Notes: a model not told the origin generated them from the sequence alone. Shown: positions 33,242-42,599, counted from the first letter of the stretch. The stretch: 64,000 bases of DNA from Chitinophaga sp. CB10 (GCA_001870995.2 MLAV02000001.1:186001-250000), one strand, 5' to 3'. Numbers and translations are program-made.

Positions 33242-34387
33242 TTAGGAAATGTTATCCGCTAATTTATGAATTTCTGCGGCCAGGCGGCTCCAGGAATATT
33301 TTAATTTTTCCTGTTGGAGTGCGGCCACCATATCGGCTTCGCGGTTTTCGACGAAATATTTTTCGATGGCCGTGGCGATGCTTTGCGGGTCCGGTTCCGC
33401 CTGGAATCCTACGACGCCGTCCGGCACCATTTCCGTGAGTCCGCCTACGTTGGTGACTACCATTGGCTTGTCGAAGTGGTAGGCGATCTGTGAAATACCG
33501 CTCTGGGTGGCGCTTTTATAAGGCTGCACCACCAGGTCCGCCGCGCAGAAATAATTTTTCACCGCATCGTTGGGGATGAAGTTTGTATGCATCAGCACGC
33601 GGTCGCCCAGGTGCAGTTCCTCCAGCAGTTGCTGATACGGCGCGGCATCCTCATAAAACTCCCCGGCCACGATGGCGTGTACACCGAGTTGTTTCAACGG
33701 CTCGTCCGCCATGGCTTTGAGCAGGAGGTCCAGCCCCTTATAGGCGCGGATAAAGCCGAAGAAGAGAATATATTTCTTCCCTGGTTGCAGCCCGAGGTTA
33801 GCCCTGGCGGCCTCTTTGGAGATATGTTCCCCGTAGTTGTCGTATATCGGGTGGGGGATGAGGGATACAGGTTTGTTGGGTTCAAACACGCGGAGGTCGT
33901 TGAGTACGGATTGACTCATGGCGATAAACGCATCCACGGGTTTGAGGAAGTATTTCGTAAAGGGTACATCTCCCGGCCTTTTTTCGTGGGGTACCACGTT
34001 ATCGAGGATGGAGATGACTTTGGTGCGCTTGTTTTTTCCCAGTCGCAGCAGGGTGCCGAATGCAGGCCCCATGATAGGGAGCCAGAACTTGATGATAATC
34101 AGGTCCGGCTTCATTTTGCGGATGCTGCGGCCTACTTTGATCCAGTTCAGCGGGTTCACGGAGTTGACGAGCCTTTTGATCCGCAGGTGAGCGGGCGCCG
34201 GATCGGTAGAATACTGGCTTTTGCCGGGGAAGAGGAATTCCGGGTATTGCACCGTGAAGGTGAAGATTTCCACGTCATGGTTTTCGCGTTGGAGTTCTTC
34301 CGCCAGCCGTTCATTATAAGCAGCCAGCCCACCCCGGAAGGGGTAGGCTGTGCCGATGATAAGTATTTTCTTTTGTTGAGCCATCAT
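33242..34387 (-). CDS. Family 4 glycosyltransferase
   Basis: A 381-residue GT-B glycosyltransferase. N-terminal 'ILIIGTAYPFRGGLAAYNERL' is the acceptor-side Rossmann opening; the C-terminal donor domain has 'ILFFGFIRAYKGLDLLLKAM' and the 'QSGISQIAYHFDKPMVVTNVGG' in part, the E/G-rich nucleotide-sugar site. Directly upstream of the heptose genes, so it is a candidate to use GDP-heptose in the cytoplasm. Donor not proven. Confidence 0.85.
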   Translation of the reverse strand: MMAQQKKILIIGTAYPFRGGLAAYNERLAEELQRENHDVEIFTFTVQYPEFLFPGKSQYSTDPAPAHLRIKRLVNSVNPLNWIKVGRSIRKMKPDLIIIKFWLPIMGPAFGTLLRLGKNKRTKVISILDNVVPHEKRPGDVPFTKYFLKPVDAFIAMSQSVLNDLRVFEPNKPVSLIPHPIYDNYGEHISKEAARANLGLQPGKKYILFFGFIRAYKGLDLLLKAMADEPLKQLGVHAIVAGEFYEDAAPYQQLLEELHLGDRVLMHTNFIPNDAVKNYFCAADLVVQPYKSATQSGISQIAYHFDKPMVVTNVGGLTEMVPDGVVGFQAEPDPQSIATAIEKYFVENREADMVAALQQEKLKYSWSRLAAEIHKLADNIS

Positions 34388-34427
34388 TTGAAGTTGTCGC
34401 TGTAACCCGCGGGGCGGGGCAGAGGCA

Positions 34428-35381
34428 TTATTGAGCGTTATCCATTCTTGCTTCCACCAGGTAGCTGTTCCTTTCGGTGGCGTTCCTGGTCACCAGTTCG
34501 CCGATGAAGCCGGTGAGGAAGAGTTGGGAACCTATGATCATCGCCAGCAGGGCGAGGAAGAAGATAGGCCGGTCCGTCATGTTGTATTTATCATAGAAAA
34601 TTTTGGCAAGGCTCAGGTATCCTGCGATCACGAAACCGATGAGGAAGAAGAGCGTGCCCAGTGCGCCGAAGAAGTGCATAGGGCGTTTGCCGAATTTGCC
34701 GATAAACATGATGGTGGCAAGGTCGAGGAAGCCGTTGATGAAGCGTTCCAGTCCGAACTTGCTGGTACCGTATTTACGGGCGCGGTGTTCCACTACTTTT
34801 TCGCCGATGTTACGGAAGCCGTTCCATTTGGCGATTACGGGAATATAGCGGTGCATTTCGCCGTAAACTTCTATGGATTTCACCACCTTTCTGCGGTAGG
34901 ATTTGAGGCCGCAGTTCATGTCGTGCAGCTTCACGCCGCTCATGCGGGTGGTGGTGTAGTTGTACAATTTGGAAGGAAGGTTTTTGGTAAACGCGTTATC
35001 GTACCGTTTTTTCTTCCATCCGCTCACGAGGTCGTATCCATCTTCCACGATCATGCGGTAGAGTTCCGGGATTTCGTCCGGACTGTCCTGCAGGTCCGCG
35101 TCCATGGTAATGACCACTTCGCCCTTCGCGGCGGCGAAGCCTTCGTTGAGGGCGGCGGATTTACCGTAGTTCCTTTGGAATTTGATGCCTTTGATATGCG
35201 GGTTTTCAGCGCCGAGTTGCTGGATGACCTGCCAGGAGTTGTCGGTGCTGCCATCGTCGACCATCCACACTTCATAGGTGAATTTGTGTTCACGCATGAC
35301 GCGATCGATCCAGGCGGCCAGCTCTGGCAGTGATTCTTCTTCGTTTTTTAAAGGAACGATTACGGATATGTTTAAACTCAT
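34428..35381 (-). CDS. Family 2 glycosyltransferase with two C-terminal membrane helices
   Basis: A 317-residue GT-A enzyme of the DPM1/GtrB type. 'SVIVPLKNEEESLPEL' opens the fold, 'VDDGSTDNSW' and 'VITMDADLQDSPDEIPEL' give the nucleotide and metal sites. Two hydrophobic helices (about 230-255 and 267-292) anchor it, as in polyprenyl-phosphate sugar transferases that charge undecaprenyl phosphate. Operon with the GT4 and heptose genes. Confidence 0.88.
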   Translation of the reverse strand: MSLNISVIVPLKNEEESLPELAAWIDRVMREHKFTYEVWMVDDGSTDNSWQVIQQLGAENPHIKGIKFQRNYGKSAALNEGFAAAKGEVVITMDADLQDSPDEIPELYRMIVEDGYDLVSGWKKKRYDNAFTKNLPSKLYNYTTTRMSGVKLHDMNCGLKSYRRKVVKSIEVYGEMHRYIPVIAKWNGFRNIGEKVVEHRARKYGTSKFGLERFINGFLDLATIMFIGKFGKRPMHFFGALGTLFFLIGFVIAGYLSLAKIFYDKYNMTDRPIFFLALLAMIIGSQLFLTGFIGELVTRNATERNSYLVEARMDNAQ

Positions 35382-35419
35382 CTATTGTTGTCTCCTTATG
35401 AATGTATAAGCGTCGCTGA

Positions 35420-35905
35420 CTATTTTTTGGCTTTAGGTGCAACGGCGGCGCCGATCAGGGAGGCTACCAGGCCAAATATCAAACTGCCGATGATAACTCC
35501 GCTGAATGTAAGTACCCAAAAGCTTTTATCGGTTTTTTCGATGATGCCGTCAATCTGTTCCGCCGTCATCTTTCCGTCTGCTTCCATCTGGGCCCTTGCG
35601 GCTTCCAGCCCTTGTTCCTTGATGTCGGGGAAAATCAGGATGAAGATGACAGTAAGCACCAGGCCTATTACGGTAATTACAGCGGTAGTTTTGAAGCCAT
35701 TGGCAAAAATGTTGCCGAATGTCTGTCCGGGATTAGTTTTCCCGTAGTTGATGCAGGAAAGGATCACCGCAATCATGAGGATCGCCAGGCTCAAAAATCC
35801 TGTCCATCTCTCCTGGTTCAATTTGGTAAAATAGAATACCAGGGACAGTACAAACTGGATCAATGCGGCGGTAACGCCGTACGCAATATGGTTTTTGTTT
35901 GACAT
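35420..35905 (-). CDS. DUF4199 membrane protein
   Basis: A 161-residue integral membrane protein with four hydrophobic segments (about residues 8-25, 33-50, 70-92, 128-152). 'CINYGKTNPGQTFGNIFANGF' is the conserved loop that marks the DUF4199 family of Bacteroidota. Function unknown. It sits between the dihydroorotase-like gene and GT2 in the same run. Confidence 0.82.
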   Translation of the reverse strand: MSNKNHIAYGVTAALIQFVLSLVFYFTKLNQERWTGFLSLAILMIAVILSCINYGKTNPGQTFGNIFANGFKTTAVITVIGLVLTVIFILIFPDIKEQGLEAARAQMEADGKMTAEQIDGIIEKTDKSFWVLTFSGVIIGSLIFGLVASLIGAAVAPKAKK

Positions 35906-35939
35906 AGCAACAAATTTATGAGATGTAGGAATAAATGAC

Positions 35940-37202
35940 TTAGTGTTTTGCTACCTGCCCATTGTTAACAACAGCTACGGGTTTTCCTTTCAGGGCAGCA
36001 CCAATATACGCCGAATTTTTGGACTTGGAGGCAATATCGGCCTCGGTGAAAGTCCAGTGCTGATCCGGGTTGAAAACAGTCAGTTCCGCTACAGCGCCCA
36101 CTTCGATGGCCGGCTGCTGGAGGCCGAAAATTTTGCGGGGATTGTCCGTCAGCATGGCCAGCAACTGTTCCAGTGGCACTTCCGGCAGGTATTTGCGGAG
36201 TACCCCGAAGGTGCTTTCCAGGCCGATCATTCCATTCTTTGCATATTCAAACTCGAGTATTTTGGCATCCCAGTCCTGCGGGAGGTGATGGGTGGCAAAG
36301 CAATCGATCACACCGTCTTTCACGGCCTGCTGCAGGGCCTTTACATCTTCGGCGCTGCGCAGGGGCGGATTTACTTTCAGGCTGGTATCGTAGTTGATCA
36401 GCGCTGCATCCGTCAGGGAGAGGTGGTAAGGCGTTACCGAGCAGGTAACCTTCACGCCCTGCGCTTTGGCAGCGGCGATCAGCTCCACAGCTTTGCGGGT
36501 GGTTACCCCGGTGATGTGGAGGCGGGAGTCCGTATATTTAGCCAGTTCGATATCGCGCTGGATGATCAGTTCCTCTGCGATGGCCGGTTTGCCGGGCATG
36601 CCCAGCTGGGTACTGTAGATGCCTTCGTTCATGAGGCCATGGGCGGAAATGCTCTGATCGTCCGGCAGCTGGATGAAGGTACCGTCAAATGCTTTGATGT
36701 ATTGGAGGGCTTTGAGCAGCAGTCCGGGCGACTGTACCGGTTTCCAGCCATCGGAGAAGGCTACTGCGCCTGCCTGCCGCATTTCGTACATTTCAGCGAG
36801 GCCGGCGCCTTCCAGGTTTTTGGTGGCGGCGCCGATCGGTAAAACGTTTACCACATGCTGGCGGGACCTGCTGAGCACATATTCGATTTGGGCTTTGGTA
36901 TGGAGTGCCGGCTGGGTGTTAGGTACTACCATGACGCTGGTATAACCCCCTTTGGCGGCCGCCTGGATACCAGAGCTGAGGTCTTCCTTGTATTCCTGGC
37001 CCGGGTCGCAGAAATGGGAGAAAATATCCATCCAGCCGGCGGAAACATGCAGGTTGTCCCCCGAGATGACGGTGGCATGCTCATCTTCCAGGTGATCTGC
37101 GATCTGCTGGATAACACCGTTATGAATGGAAATGTCTTTTTGCTGCCCGTTGAAAGGAGAGGAAGGCGCTGAAATCTTTACGTTTTTGAGTAATATGTGC
37201 AT
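35940..37202 (-). CDS. Dihydroorotase-like amidohydrolase with degenerate active site
   Basis: A 420-residue amidohydrolase of the PyrC family by overall sequence ('VMVVPNTQPALHTKAQIEYV', 'AGAVAFSDGWKPV', 'LKVNPPLRS'). Catalytic residues have changed: the family H-x-H pair reads F61-S-H63 in 'MDIFSHFCDPG', the next Arg is Cys65, the 'TPHHL' His reads Tyr259 in 'TPYHL', and the catalytic Asp of 'ATDHAPH' is His305 in 'ATHHLPQ'. It may be a non-catalytic PyrC' partner or have another reaction. Annotators will call it dihydroorotase; I would not assume activity. Confidence 0.82.
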   Translation of the reverse strand: MHILLKNVKISAPSSPFNGQQKDISIHNGVIQQIADHLEDEHATVISGDNLHVSAGWMDIFSHFCDPGQEYKEDLSSGIQAAAKGGYTSVMVVPNTQPALHTKAQIEYVLSRSRQHVVNVLPIGAATKNLEGAGLAEMYEMRQAGAVAFSDGWKPVQSPGLLLKALQYIKAFDGTFIQLPDDQSISAHGLMNEGIYSTQLGMPGKPAIAEELIIQRDIELAKYTDSRLHITGVTTRKAVELIAAAKAQGVKVTCSVTPYHLSLTDAALINYDTSLKVNPPLRSAEDVKALQQAVKDGVIDCFATHHLPQDWDAKILEFEYAKNGMIGLESTFGVLRKYLPEVPLEQLLAMLTDNPRKIFGLQQPAIEVGAVAELTVFNPDQHWTFTEADIASKSKNSAYIGAALKGKPVAVVNNGQVAKH

Positions 37203-37365
37203 CTGTACGTTCTGTTCTTATATATCGAAACCGATCCAAAAATACAGCAGCAAATGTAATATAAAACTGTTAATCGGAGAGGGATTAACTAACAATTAAG
37301 CTGGTACAGCCATGTTGGTATGGTTATTGGAAATGCAGGGGTAGCAGATCAAAAAACCACTAGCA

Positions 37366-38313
37366 ATGGATTACTTAAATAACCTCATCAACCGGATATG
37401 CGACCGCTCAGATCAGCTTCATGATACGCAAACGATCAGCTGGCAGGCCCTCCGCGAGGCGGAACAACTGGCCAACCATGCCTATATTCCCACCCTCTAC
37501 ACTTATATAGACCAGGAAACAGACAAGGAAAAAAGAAGGGCTGCGCTTTATATCATCGCGCAACTTTCCCGCAATACAAATGATCCGGAAGTGATCCGCT
37601 TCCTGATCGACCGGCTTAAGTTTGAACAGGACGCAGATATGATCACCGGCATCCAGCAGGACCTGGAACGGGGATTGCCTATTCCGTCGTACATCAACGT
37701 GCAGCCCCTGCTGAATAATACCCTTTCCGCCAATCCAAATATCAGGCGTTCAGCCCTGCTGGCCCTGAAAGGCACCAAGAATCCCCAGGTGGAAGATTGG
37801 GTATTGCAGATATTGCAACGTACTGTTAATGAATATGATATATATTATATAACCGTTCTCCTCAGTAAAATTGCCACCCGCAAGAGCCTTCCTGCCCTGA
37901 AACGCTTGCTGGACCACTCCCGGCAGGACGTTCGCAGCCTCGCCTTTACGACCATCGCTGATATAGAGCGGGAGCGCGAGGTGATGTTCTATGCGCGTTG
38001 CCTCATGCGCGGGCAACTGAAATTCGAGGCCATGGAGGCAATTTATAAGTATGCGGATGAAAATGCCATCCAGGCGGTCATCAACCGTATCACGGAATTA
38101 CTATCCCGGAAAAGAACCCAGGCGCCCCACCTCAACCTCGACAGCTTTAAGAACGGGTTTACGGACCTGATGCTGGGCATGGAGTTTCTCTGGAAATTCA
38201 GGACTGCCAAAGCAGAGGTTAAAAAAACCTTCTCCTGGATCGCCGAAAAGAAAGCGGAATACCTGCTGCCCGAAGAAAGGGAATGGATGCAGCGCAACCT
38301 GGCGATCAGCTGA
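37366..38313 (+). CDS. HEAT-repeat protein
   Basis: A 315-residue all-helical protein with repeated HEAT-type helical pairs, for example 'PEVIRFLIDRLKFEQDADM', 'NIRRSALLALKGTKNPQVED' and 'LPALKRLLDHSRQDVRSLAF'. No signal peptide, so a cytoplasmic scaffold or binding protein. The S9 peptidase follows 57 bases later. Partner unknown. Confidence 0.82.
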   Translation: MDYLNNLINRICDRSDQLHDTQTISWQALREAEQLANHAYIPTLYTYIDQETDKEKRRAALYIIAQLSRNTNDPEVIRFLIDRLKFEQDADMITGIQQDLERGLPIPSYINVQPLLNNTLSANPNIRRSALLALKGTKNPQVEDWVLQILQRTVNEYDIYYITVLLSKIATRKSLPALKRLLDHSRQDVRSLAFTTIADIEREREVMFYARCLMRGQLKFEAMEAIYKYADENAIQAVINRITELLSRKRTQAPHLNLDSFKNGFTDLMLGMEFLWKFRTAKAEVKKTFSWIAEKKAEYLLPEEREWMQRNLAIS

Positions 38314-38370
38314 TAATTTGCGGATTACACACCTGATTTGGTTACATTCGCATCCTAAAAAGTTATAAGG

Positions 38371-40533
38371 ATGAAAAAAATGTTCCTTGTGCTTTTGACT
38401 GGATGTGTGATGAGCACCATGCAGCATGCCTATGCACAGCAACGCCTCTACACCATGTCGGAAGCCACCAACGGACTTCGGATGGAACTCGCTCCTGAGC
38501 GCGTAAAAATGTTTGAATGGATTCCCGGAGAAGATGCCTACACCAGAGCAATTACTGAAAATGGGAATGTAGCCTGGGTGAAATACACCTTACCTCAACT
38601 GAAAGCAGATACCCTGCTTACCACCGCGTCCCTGAATACACAACTTTTTGCCGCCAAGCCTTTACGCGGCATCCCGGCGATGCACTGGATCAACAACACC
38701 AGCGCCTGGTTTTCCATCGGCAGCCAACTGTTTACCGTCACTCTTGAAAATGGCAAATGGACCGCCGCACGCTGGTGTGAACTGCCGGAAGATGCAGAAA
38801 ATATAACCGTTAACGTGAAGAGCCGGCAGATTGCCTGGACAGTAGCGAACAATCTCTACCTGCGTACTCCGGATGGCGCGATCCATACCGTTACCAACGA
38901 TGCGGACGTCAATATCGTTAACGGTAAATCCGTCCATCGCGATGAATTTGGGATTAACGGGGGCATATTCTTTTCCCCCGATGGAAACCAACTCGCTTTC
39001 TATCGTATGGACCAGCGGATGGTGAATGATTACCCGATCATCGACTGGTCAGTAGTACCTGCCAAATCCAACCTGATCAAATACCCGATGGCTGGCGGTA
39101 AATCCCACGAGGTAACCCTGGGCGTTTATCAGCCATCCACCAAAAAGACCGTATTCATGAAGACCGGGCTGCCGGCAGATCATTACCTGACCTGCGTGAC
39201 ATGGGCGCCCGATCAGCAATCCGTATATATCGCGATTTTAAACAGGGAACAAAATCACCTCTGGCTGAATCAGTACAGCGCCGCTACCGGCGACCTGCAA
39301 AAGACCCTCTTCGAGGAACAGGACAGTAAGTATGTTCACCCTGAGCATGCGCTTTCCTTCGTGCCTGGTAAAAACGATCAGTTTATCTGGTATTCGGACC
39401 GTGACGGATACCGGCATTTATATCTCTACAACACCAACGGCCAGCTGATCAGGCAACTGACCAAGGGCAACTGGGTGGTGAACGATATTATTGGTTATCA
39501 TCCCGGCGCCGGCGAAGTGATTTTTACCGCTGCCAAGGAAAGCCCGATGGAAAAACACCTGTACGCGGCCAGCCTGAAAAACGGGGCGCTGCGCCGGCTG
39601 GATGATGCGGCGGGCTGGCATGAAGGCCAGGTAAGCAGCAACGGCAACTACGTGCTGGACGCTTACAGTTCCGCTACCGTGCCTGCGGTAACACAGGTGC
39701 TGGGCGTTACATCCAAATTCCGTCAAACCCTGGTGCAGAGCGCCGATCCGCTGAAAGCATTCAAGCGCCCGGAAATCCGGAATGTGACGCTGAAGGCGGA
39801 CGATGGCACGCCGTTGTACGGTAAGCTGATCCTGCCGGTGGACTTCGACTCCACCCGTAAATACCCTGCCATCGTGTACCTCTACAACGGGCCTAATGTG
39901 CAGCTGATCAAAAACACCTATCCTGCCAGCGGCAACCTCTGGTACGAGTATATGGCGCAACATGGTTACGTGGTATTCAGCATGGATGGCCGTGGTAGCC
40001 TGAACCGCGGAATGGCCTTTGAACAGGCTACTTTCCGCCGGCTGGGTACCGTGGAAATGAATGACCAGTTACAGGGCGTGGCCTACCTGAAATCGCTCCC
40101 CTACGTGAATGCCGATAAAATGGGCGTACACGGCTGGAGCTTCGGCGGCTTCATGACCACTTCGCTGATGCTGCGTCATCCGGAGGTATTCAAGGCGGCG
40201 GTTGCCGGCGGGCCGGTAATTGATTGGAGTATGTACGAAGTAATGTACACGGAGCGGTATATGGATACGCCGCAGGAAAACCCGCAGGGCTATGCGGACA
40301 ATAACCTGCTGACCAAGACCAAAAACCTGAAAGGCCACCTGATGCTCATTCATGGCACTAACGACGATGTGGTGGTATGGCAGCATTCCATCAACTTCCT
40401 GAAAGCTTGTGTGGATACACAAACCCAGGTGGATTATTTCGTGTATCCGGGACATTTACACAATGTGCTGGGGAAAGACAGGGTGCACCTGATGCAGAAA
40501 ATCACTGATTACTTTGATCAGTACCTGAAATAA
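38371..40533 (+). CDS. S9 family peptidase, DPP-IV type
   Basis: A 720-residue exported peptidase: signal peptide (MKKMFLVLLTGCVMSTM to YAQQ), an N-terminal propeller ('NGGIFFSPDGNQLAFYRMD' at about 197-214) and an alpha/beta hydrolase. Catalytic Ser590 is in 'VHGWSFGGFM', Asp in 'IHGTNDDVVV' and His in 'YPGHLHNV'. The N-terminal Glu motif reads 'VHRDEFGING' in place of the classic DPP-IV pair. It should release dipeptides from peptide N-termini in the periplasm. Confidence 0.92.
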   Translation: MKKMFLVLLTGCVMSTMQHAYAQQRLYTMSEATNGLRMELAPERVKMFEWIPGEDAYTRAITENGNVAWVKYTLPQLKADTLLTTASLNTQLFAAKPLRGIPAMHWINNTSAWFSIGSQLFTVTLENGKWTAARWCELPEDAENITVNVKSRQIAWTVANNLYLRTPDGAIHTVTNDADVNIVNGKSVHRDEFGINGGIFFSPDGNQLAFYRMDQRMVNDYPIIDWSVVPAKSNLIKYPMAGGKSHEVTLGVYQPSTKKTVFMKTGLPADHYLTCVTWAPDQQSVYIAILNREQNHLWLNQYSAATGDLQKTLFEEQDSKYVHPEHALSFVPGKNDQFIWYSDRDGYRHLYLYNTNGQLIRQLTKGNWVVNDIIGYHPGAGEVIFTAAKESPMEKHLYAASLKNGALRRLDDAAGWHEGQVSSNGNYVLDAYSSATVPAVTQVLGVTSKFRQTLVQSADPLKAFKRPEIRNVTLKADDGTPLYGKLILPVDFDSTRKYPAIVYLYNGPNVQLIKNTYPASGNLWYEYMAQHGYVVFSMDGRGSLNRGMAFEQATFRRLGTVEMNDQLQGVAYLKSLPYVNADKMGVHGWSFGGFMTTSLMLRHPEVFKAAVAGGPVIDWSMYEVMYTERYMDTPQENPQGYADNNLLTKTKNLKGHLMLIHGTNDDVVVWQHSINFLKACVDTQTQVDYFVYPGHLHNVLGKDRVHLMQKITDYFDQYLK

Positions 40534-40555
40534 TATTACTGCCAGTAGCAGATAC

Positions 40556-40588
40556 AAAAAGAGGAGCTTTAAAAAGCTCCTCTTTTTT
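40556..40588. terminator. Bidirectional terminator between the S9 peptidase and DUF1349 genes
   Basis: Perfect 15-base inverted repeat AAAAAGAGGAGCTTT (40556-40570) and its complement (40573-40587) around AA, serving the convergent genes on both sides. Confidence 0.92.
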
Positions 40589-41263
40589 TTATTCCCCGGT
40601 TTTGGTATCCGTAAAGCCGGTGGGCTTGTAGGTGATTTCGGAGAAAATACTTTCGCATTGCGCGCCCAATGGCGACTGGGAGGAGAATCCCAGCTGGATC
40701 TTTCCGCCGGGGTTGAAGTGTACCATACGGGCGGCCGTCCAGGTTTTACCTGCATCCAGCGAATAGAACATACCATAGAAGTTGCCTTTTTTGCTCAGGC
40801 GCATGAGGACTTCGTTGGTAGGGGAAACGGCGTTGGTGGCATCGTCCGTATAGGTGTTGGTAACGCCGGAGCAAACGGACAGGTTGCCGTAATGGCTCTT
40901 TTCAAAAAGGAACTTGATGTAGTGGGTGCTATCCGCATACACGAAGATAGCGCCGCCATCATAGGTTTCGTTGAATCCCACCTTTACTTTGGCGGTAACG
41001 GTGAAGTCGGCATCCGGCTGAAACAGCAGGATAGGGGCGTTGGTGGCTTTAAAGTTGCCACCCCCGTAATGAAAGAAGTCAGTGCCTTTTGCGGCAGTAA
41101 TAGAAAGGCGGCTCCCGGAGGCATTGGCAGCAGCGGGCTTGTTGAGCCAATAACCTGCGGACGGCATCCCGGCAATACGAACGGAGTCGCCGGTGGGCGC
41201 GGCCTGGGCGGTGGCGCTGCAGCAGGCGGCCAGTACCAGGAGGTAAGCATAGATGCTTTTCAT
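40589..41263 (-). CDS. DUF1349 (concanavalin A-like) exported protein
   Basis: A 224-residue protein with a signal peptide (MKSIYAYLLVLAACC to AQAA). The rest matches the DUF1349 beta-sandwich: 'FHYGGGNFKATNAPILLFQPD', 'AKVKVGFNETYDGGAIFVY', 'FYSLDAGKTWTAARM'. Such domains may bind carbohydrate. It is 11 bases after the SGNH hydrolase, so one operon under the LacI-like operator. Confidence 0.82.
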   Translation of the reverse strand: MKSIYAYLLVLAACCSATAQAAPTGDSVRIAGMPSAGYWLNKPAAANASGSRLSITAAKGTDFFHYGGGNFKATNAPILLFQPDADFTVTAKVKVGFNETYDGGAIFVYADSTHYIKFLFEKSHYGNLSVCSGVTNTYTDDATNAVSPTNEVLMRLSKKGNFYGMFYSLDAGKTWTAARMVHFNPGGKIQLGFSSQSPLGAQCESIFSEITYKPTGFTDTKTGE

Positions 41264-41274
41264 AAAAATCGAAT

Positions 41275-42408
41275 TTATAGTACAGCGGTTAGGGTTTTTC
41301 CTTTCAGCAGTTTATCCAGTACCGGCAGCATTTTCGCGGCAAAGCGCTCCATGCCGGCATCGTTTGGATGCACGCCATCCACGGTGCCTTCGTGATCCGT
41401 GCCTATGAGGCCTTCGCCGGTTTGGTAAAAGAGATTTTTGATGCCTTGTTTTTGCAGTTCAGCGTAGGCTCTTTTCAACTCCGCCTGTTTTTTCAGGGAG
41501 GTTTGTTTTACGAGGGTATTGAAAGTGCCGCTCTCGTAAATAAAGTTTTCCAGCATCAGGATCGGCGTATTGGGCCGGCATTTGCGGAGTTGCTGGATCA
41601 GTTTTACGGATCGGTCGTAGATCTCTTCCGGTGGCGTATTGGGGTTACAGTCGATCACAAACAGCGCTGCATCAATTTCGCAGAGCGATTCGCCGACGGT
41701 GGTTTCGAAGGTACCGTTGCCGCTGAAGCCGAAGTTCATGATGGGGCGTTGCAGTTTACGCACGAGGATGTTGGTGAAGGCCATGCCGGGGCGGGAGGCG
41801 CAGCCGCCCTGTGCGATGCTGCTGCCGTACCAGGCGACAGGTTTCTTATCCATCAGCGCGGTGGATTGCGGTTTGGAGATATCTGCGCCGGCGTTGACCC
41901 CTATAGATAAGGAATCCACACCATCGTAGAGGGGGAGGAAGAGCAGGTATTCCCGGTAGACGTTCTCCCCGTTGGTGAGCAGGTTGCGTTGGAAGCTACC
42001 GGTATTGCCTTCCGGCACGCCGCTGTTCACGTACTGCCACTGATTGCCGACGAGGGCGTAGAGGTCGAGCCCTTTTACGCCGATGGGCGCCATGTTGTTT
42101 AAGGAGGCGTTGTTTTTCGCTTTCCATTTAGCGCCGATGGTAGTGGCGTTGGAACGGAAGCGGATGGCGATGCCTGCGGAGTTCAGGCTGAGCGACCAGA
42201 TCACCGGCCTTACGGTGGCTTTGAATTTTTCAGGCAGGCGGTTGTAATTCGGTTCGTTATGATACTTATCAATCACCGGAAATTCCATCGCATCGTGGTA
42301 CACCAGTTCTGGTTTCGGTGCGGCGTTTTTAGTTTGCGCATGGAGGGTGGCTGATAGCAGAATAGCTGGCAGTAAGGGTTTCAGGTAGCCCAGTAAATTT
42401 TTTTTCAT
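41275..42408 (-). CDS. Exported SGNH/GDSL hydrolase
   Basis: A 377-residue protein with signal peptide (ending 'LHAQ'). An N-terminal beta-rich domain precedes the SGNH hydrolase: nucleophile Ser in 'WYGSSIAQGGC', the Gly block 'FGFSGNGTFE', Asn in 'DCNPNT' and the Asp-x-x-His of 'DGVHPNDAGM'. It is likely a periplasmic or secreted carbohydrate esterase. The promoter region has a LacI-type operator and a cluster of CAGTGAACAA repeats, and the lacI gene is 410 bases away. Confidence 0.85.
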   Translation of the reverse strand: MKKNLLGYLKPLLPAILLSATLHAQTKNAAPKPELVYHDAMEFPVIDKYHNEPNYNRLPEKFKATVRPVIWSLSLNSAGIAIRFRSNATTIGAKWKAKNNASLNNMAPIGVKGLDLYALVGNQWQYVNSGVPEGNTGSFQRNLLTNGENVYREYLLFLPLYDGVDSLSIGVNAGADISKPQSTALMDKKPVAWYGSSIAQGGCASRPGMAFTNILVRKLQRPIMNFGFSGNGTFETTVGESLCEIDAALFVIDCNPNTPPEEIYDRSVKLIQQLRKCRPNTPILMLENFIYESGTFNTLVKQTSLKKQAELKRAYAELQKQGIKNLFYQTGEGLIGTDHEGTVDGVHPNDAGMERFAAKMLPVLDKLLKGKTLTAVL

Positions 42409-42451
42409 TGACGGTATATTTATAAAAAGCGTTTCCGGAGGTAAGGATAAT

Positions 42452-42482
42452 AAAAATTACCGGAATTTGCCAATTACGCAAA
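42452..42482 (-). promoter_or_regulatory. Candidate promoter of the SGNH-DUF1349 operon
   Basis: On the minus strand TTTG (42482-42479), a 19-base spacer and TAATTTTT (42459-42452), near the TANNTTTG -7 element. The -33 lies inside the distal arm of the LacI-type operator. Confidence 0.45.
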
Positions 42483-42512
42483 CGCTTGCGTGGTTAACGC
42501 AAGCGTTTGCGT
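42476..42512. promoter_or_regulatory. Tandem LacI-type operator
   Basis: Perfect 16-base inverted repeat ACGCAAACGCTTGCGT (42476-42491) and ACGCAAGCGTTTGCGT (42497-42512) with a 5-base centre. Each arm contains a LacI/GalR half-palindrome of the type GCAAACG/CGTTTGC. A further partial site AAAGCGTTTCC is at 42427. It overlaps the predicted -33, so repression is likely. The adjacent lacI-family product is the probable binder. Confidence 0.65.
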
Positions 42513-42599
42513 AGCAGAATTCTAAAAACATTTGCTTAAAATAGTGGTGTGAAAGAGAAGAAAGAGATTTCTTCCCGCATGAAAAGCAGCTTATTTAGA

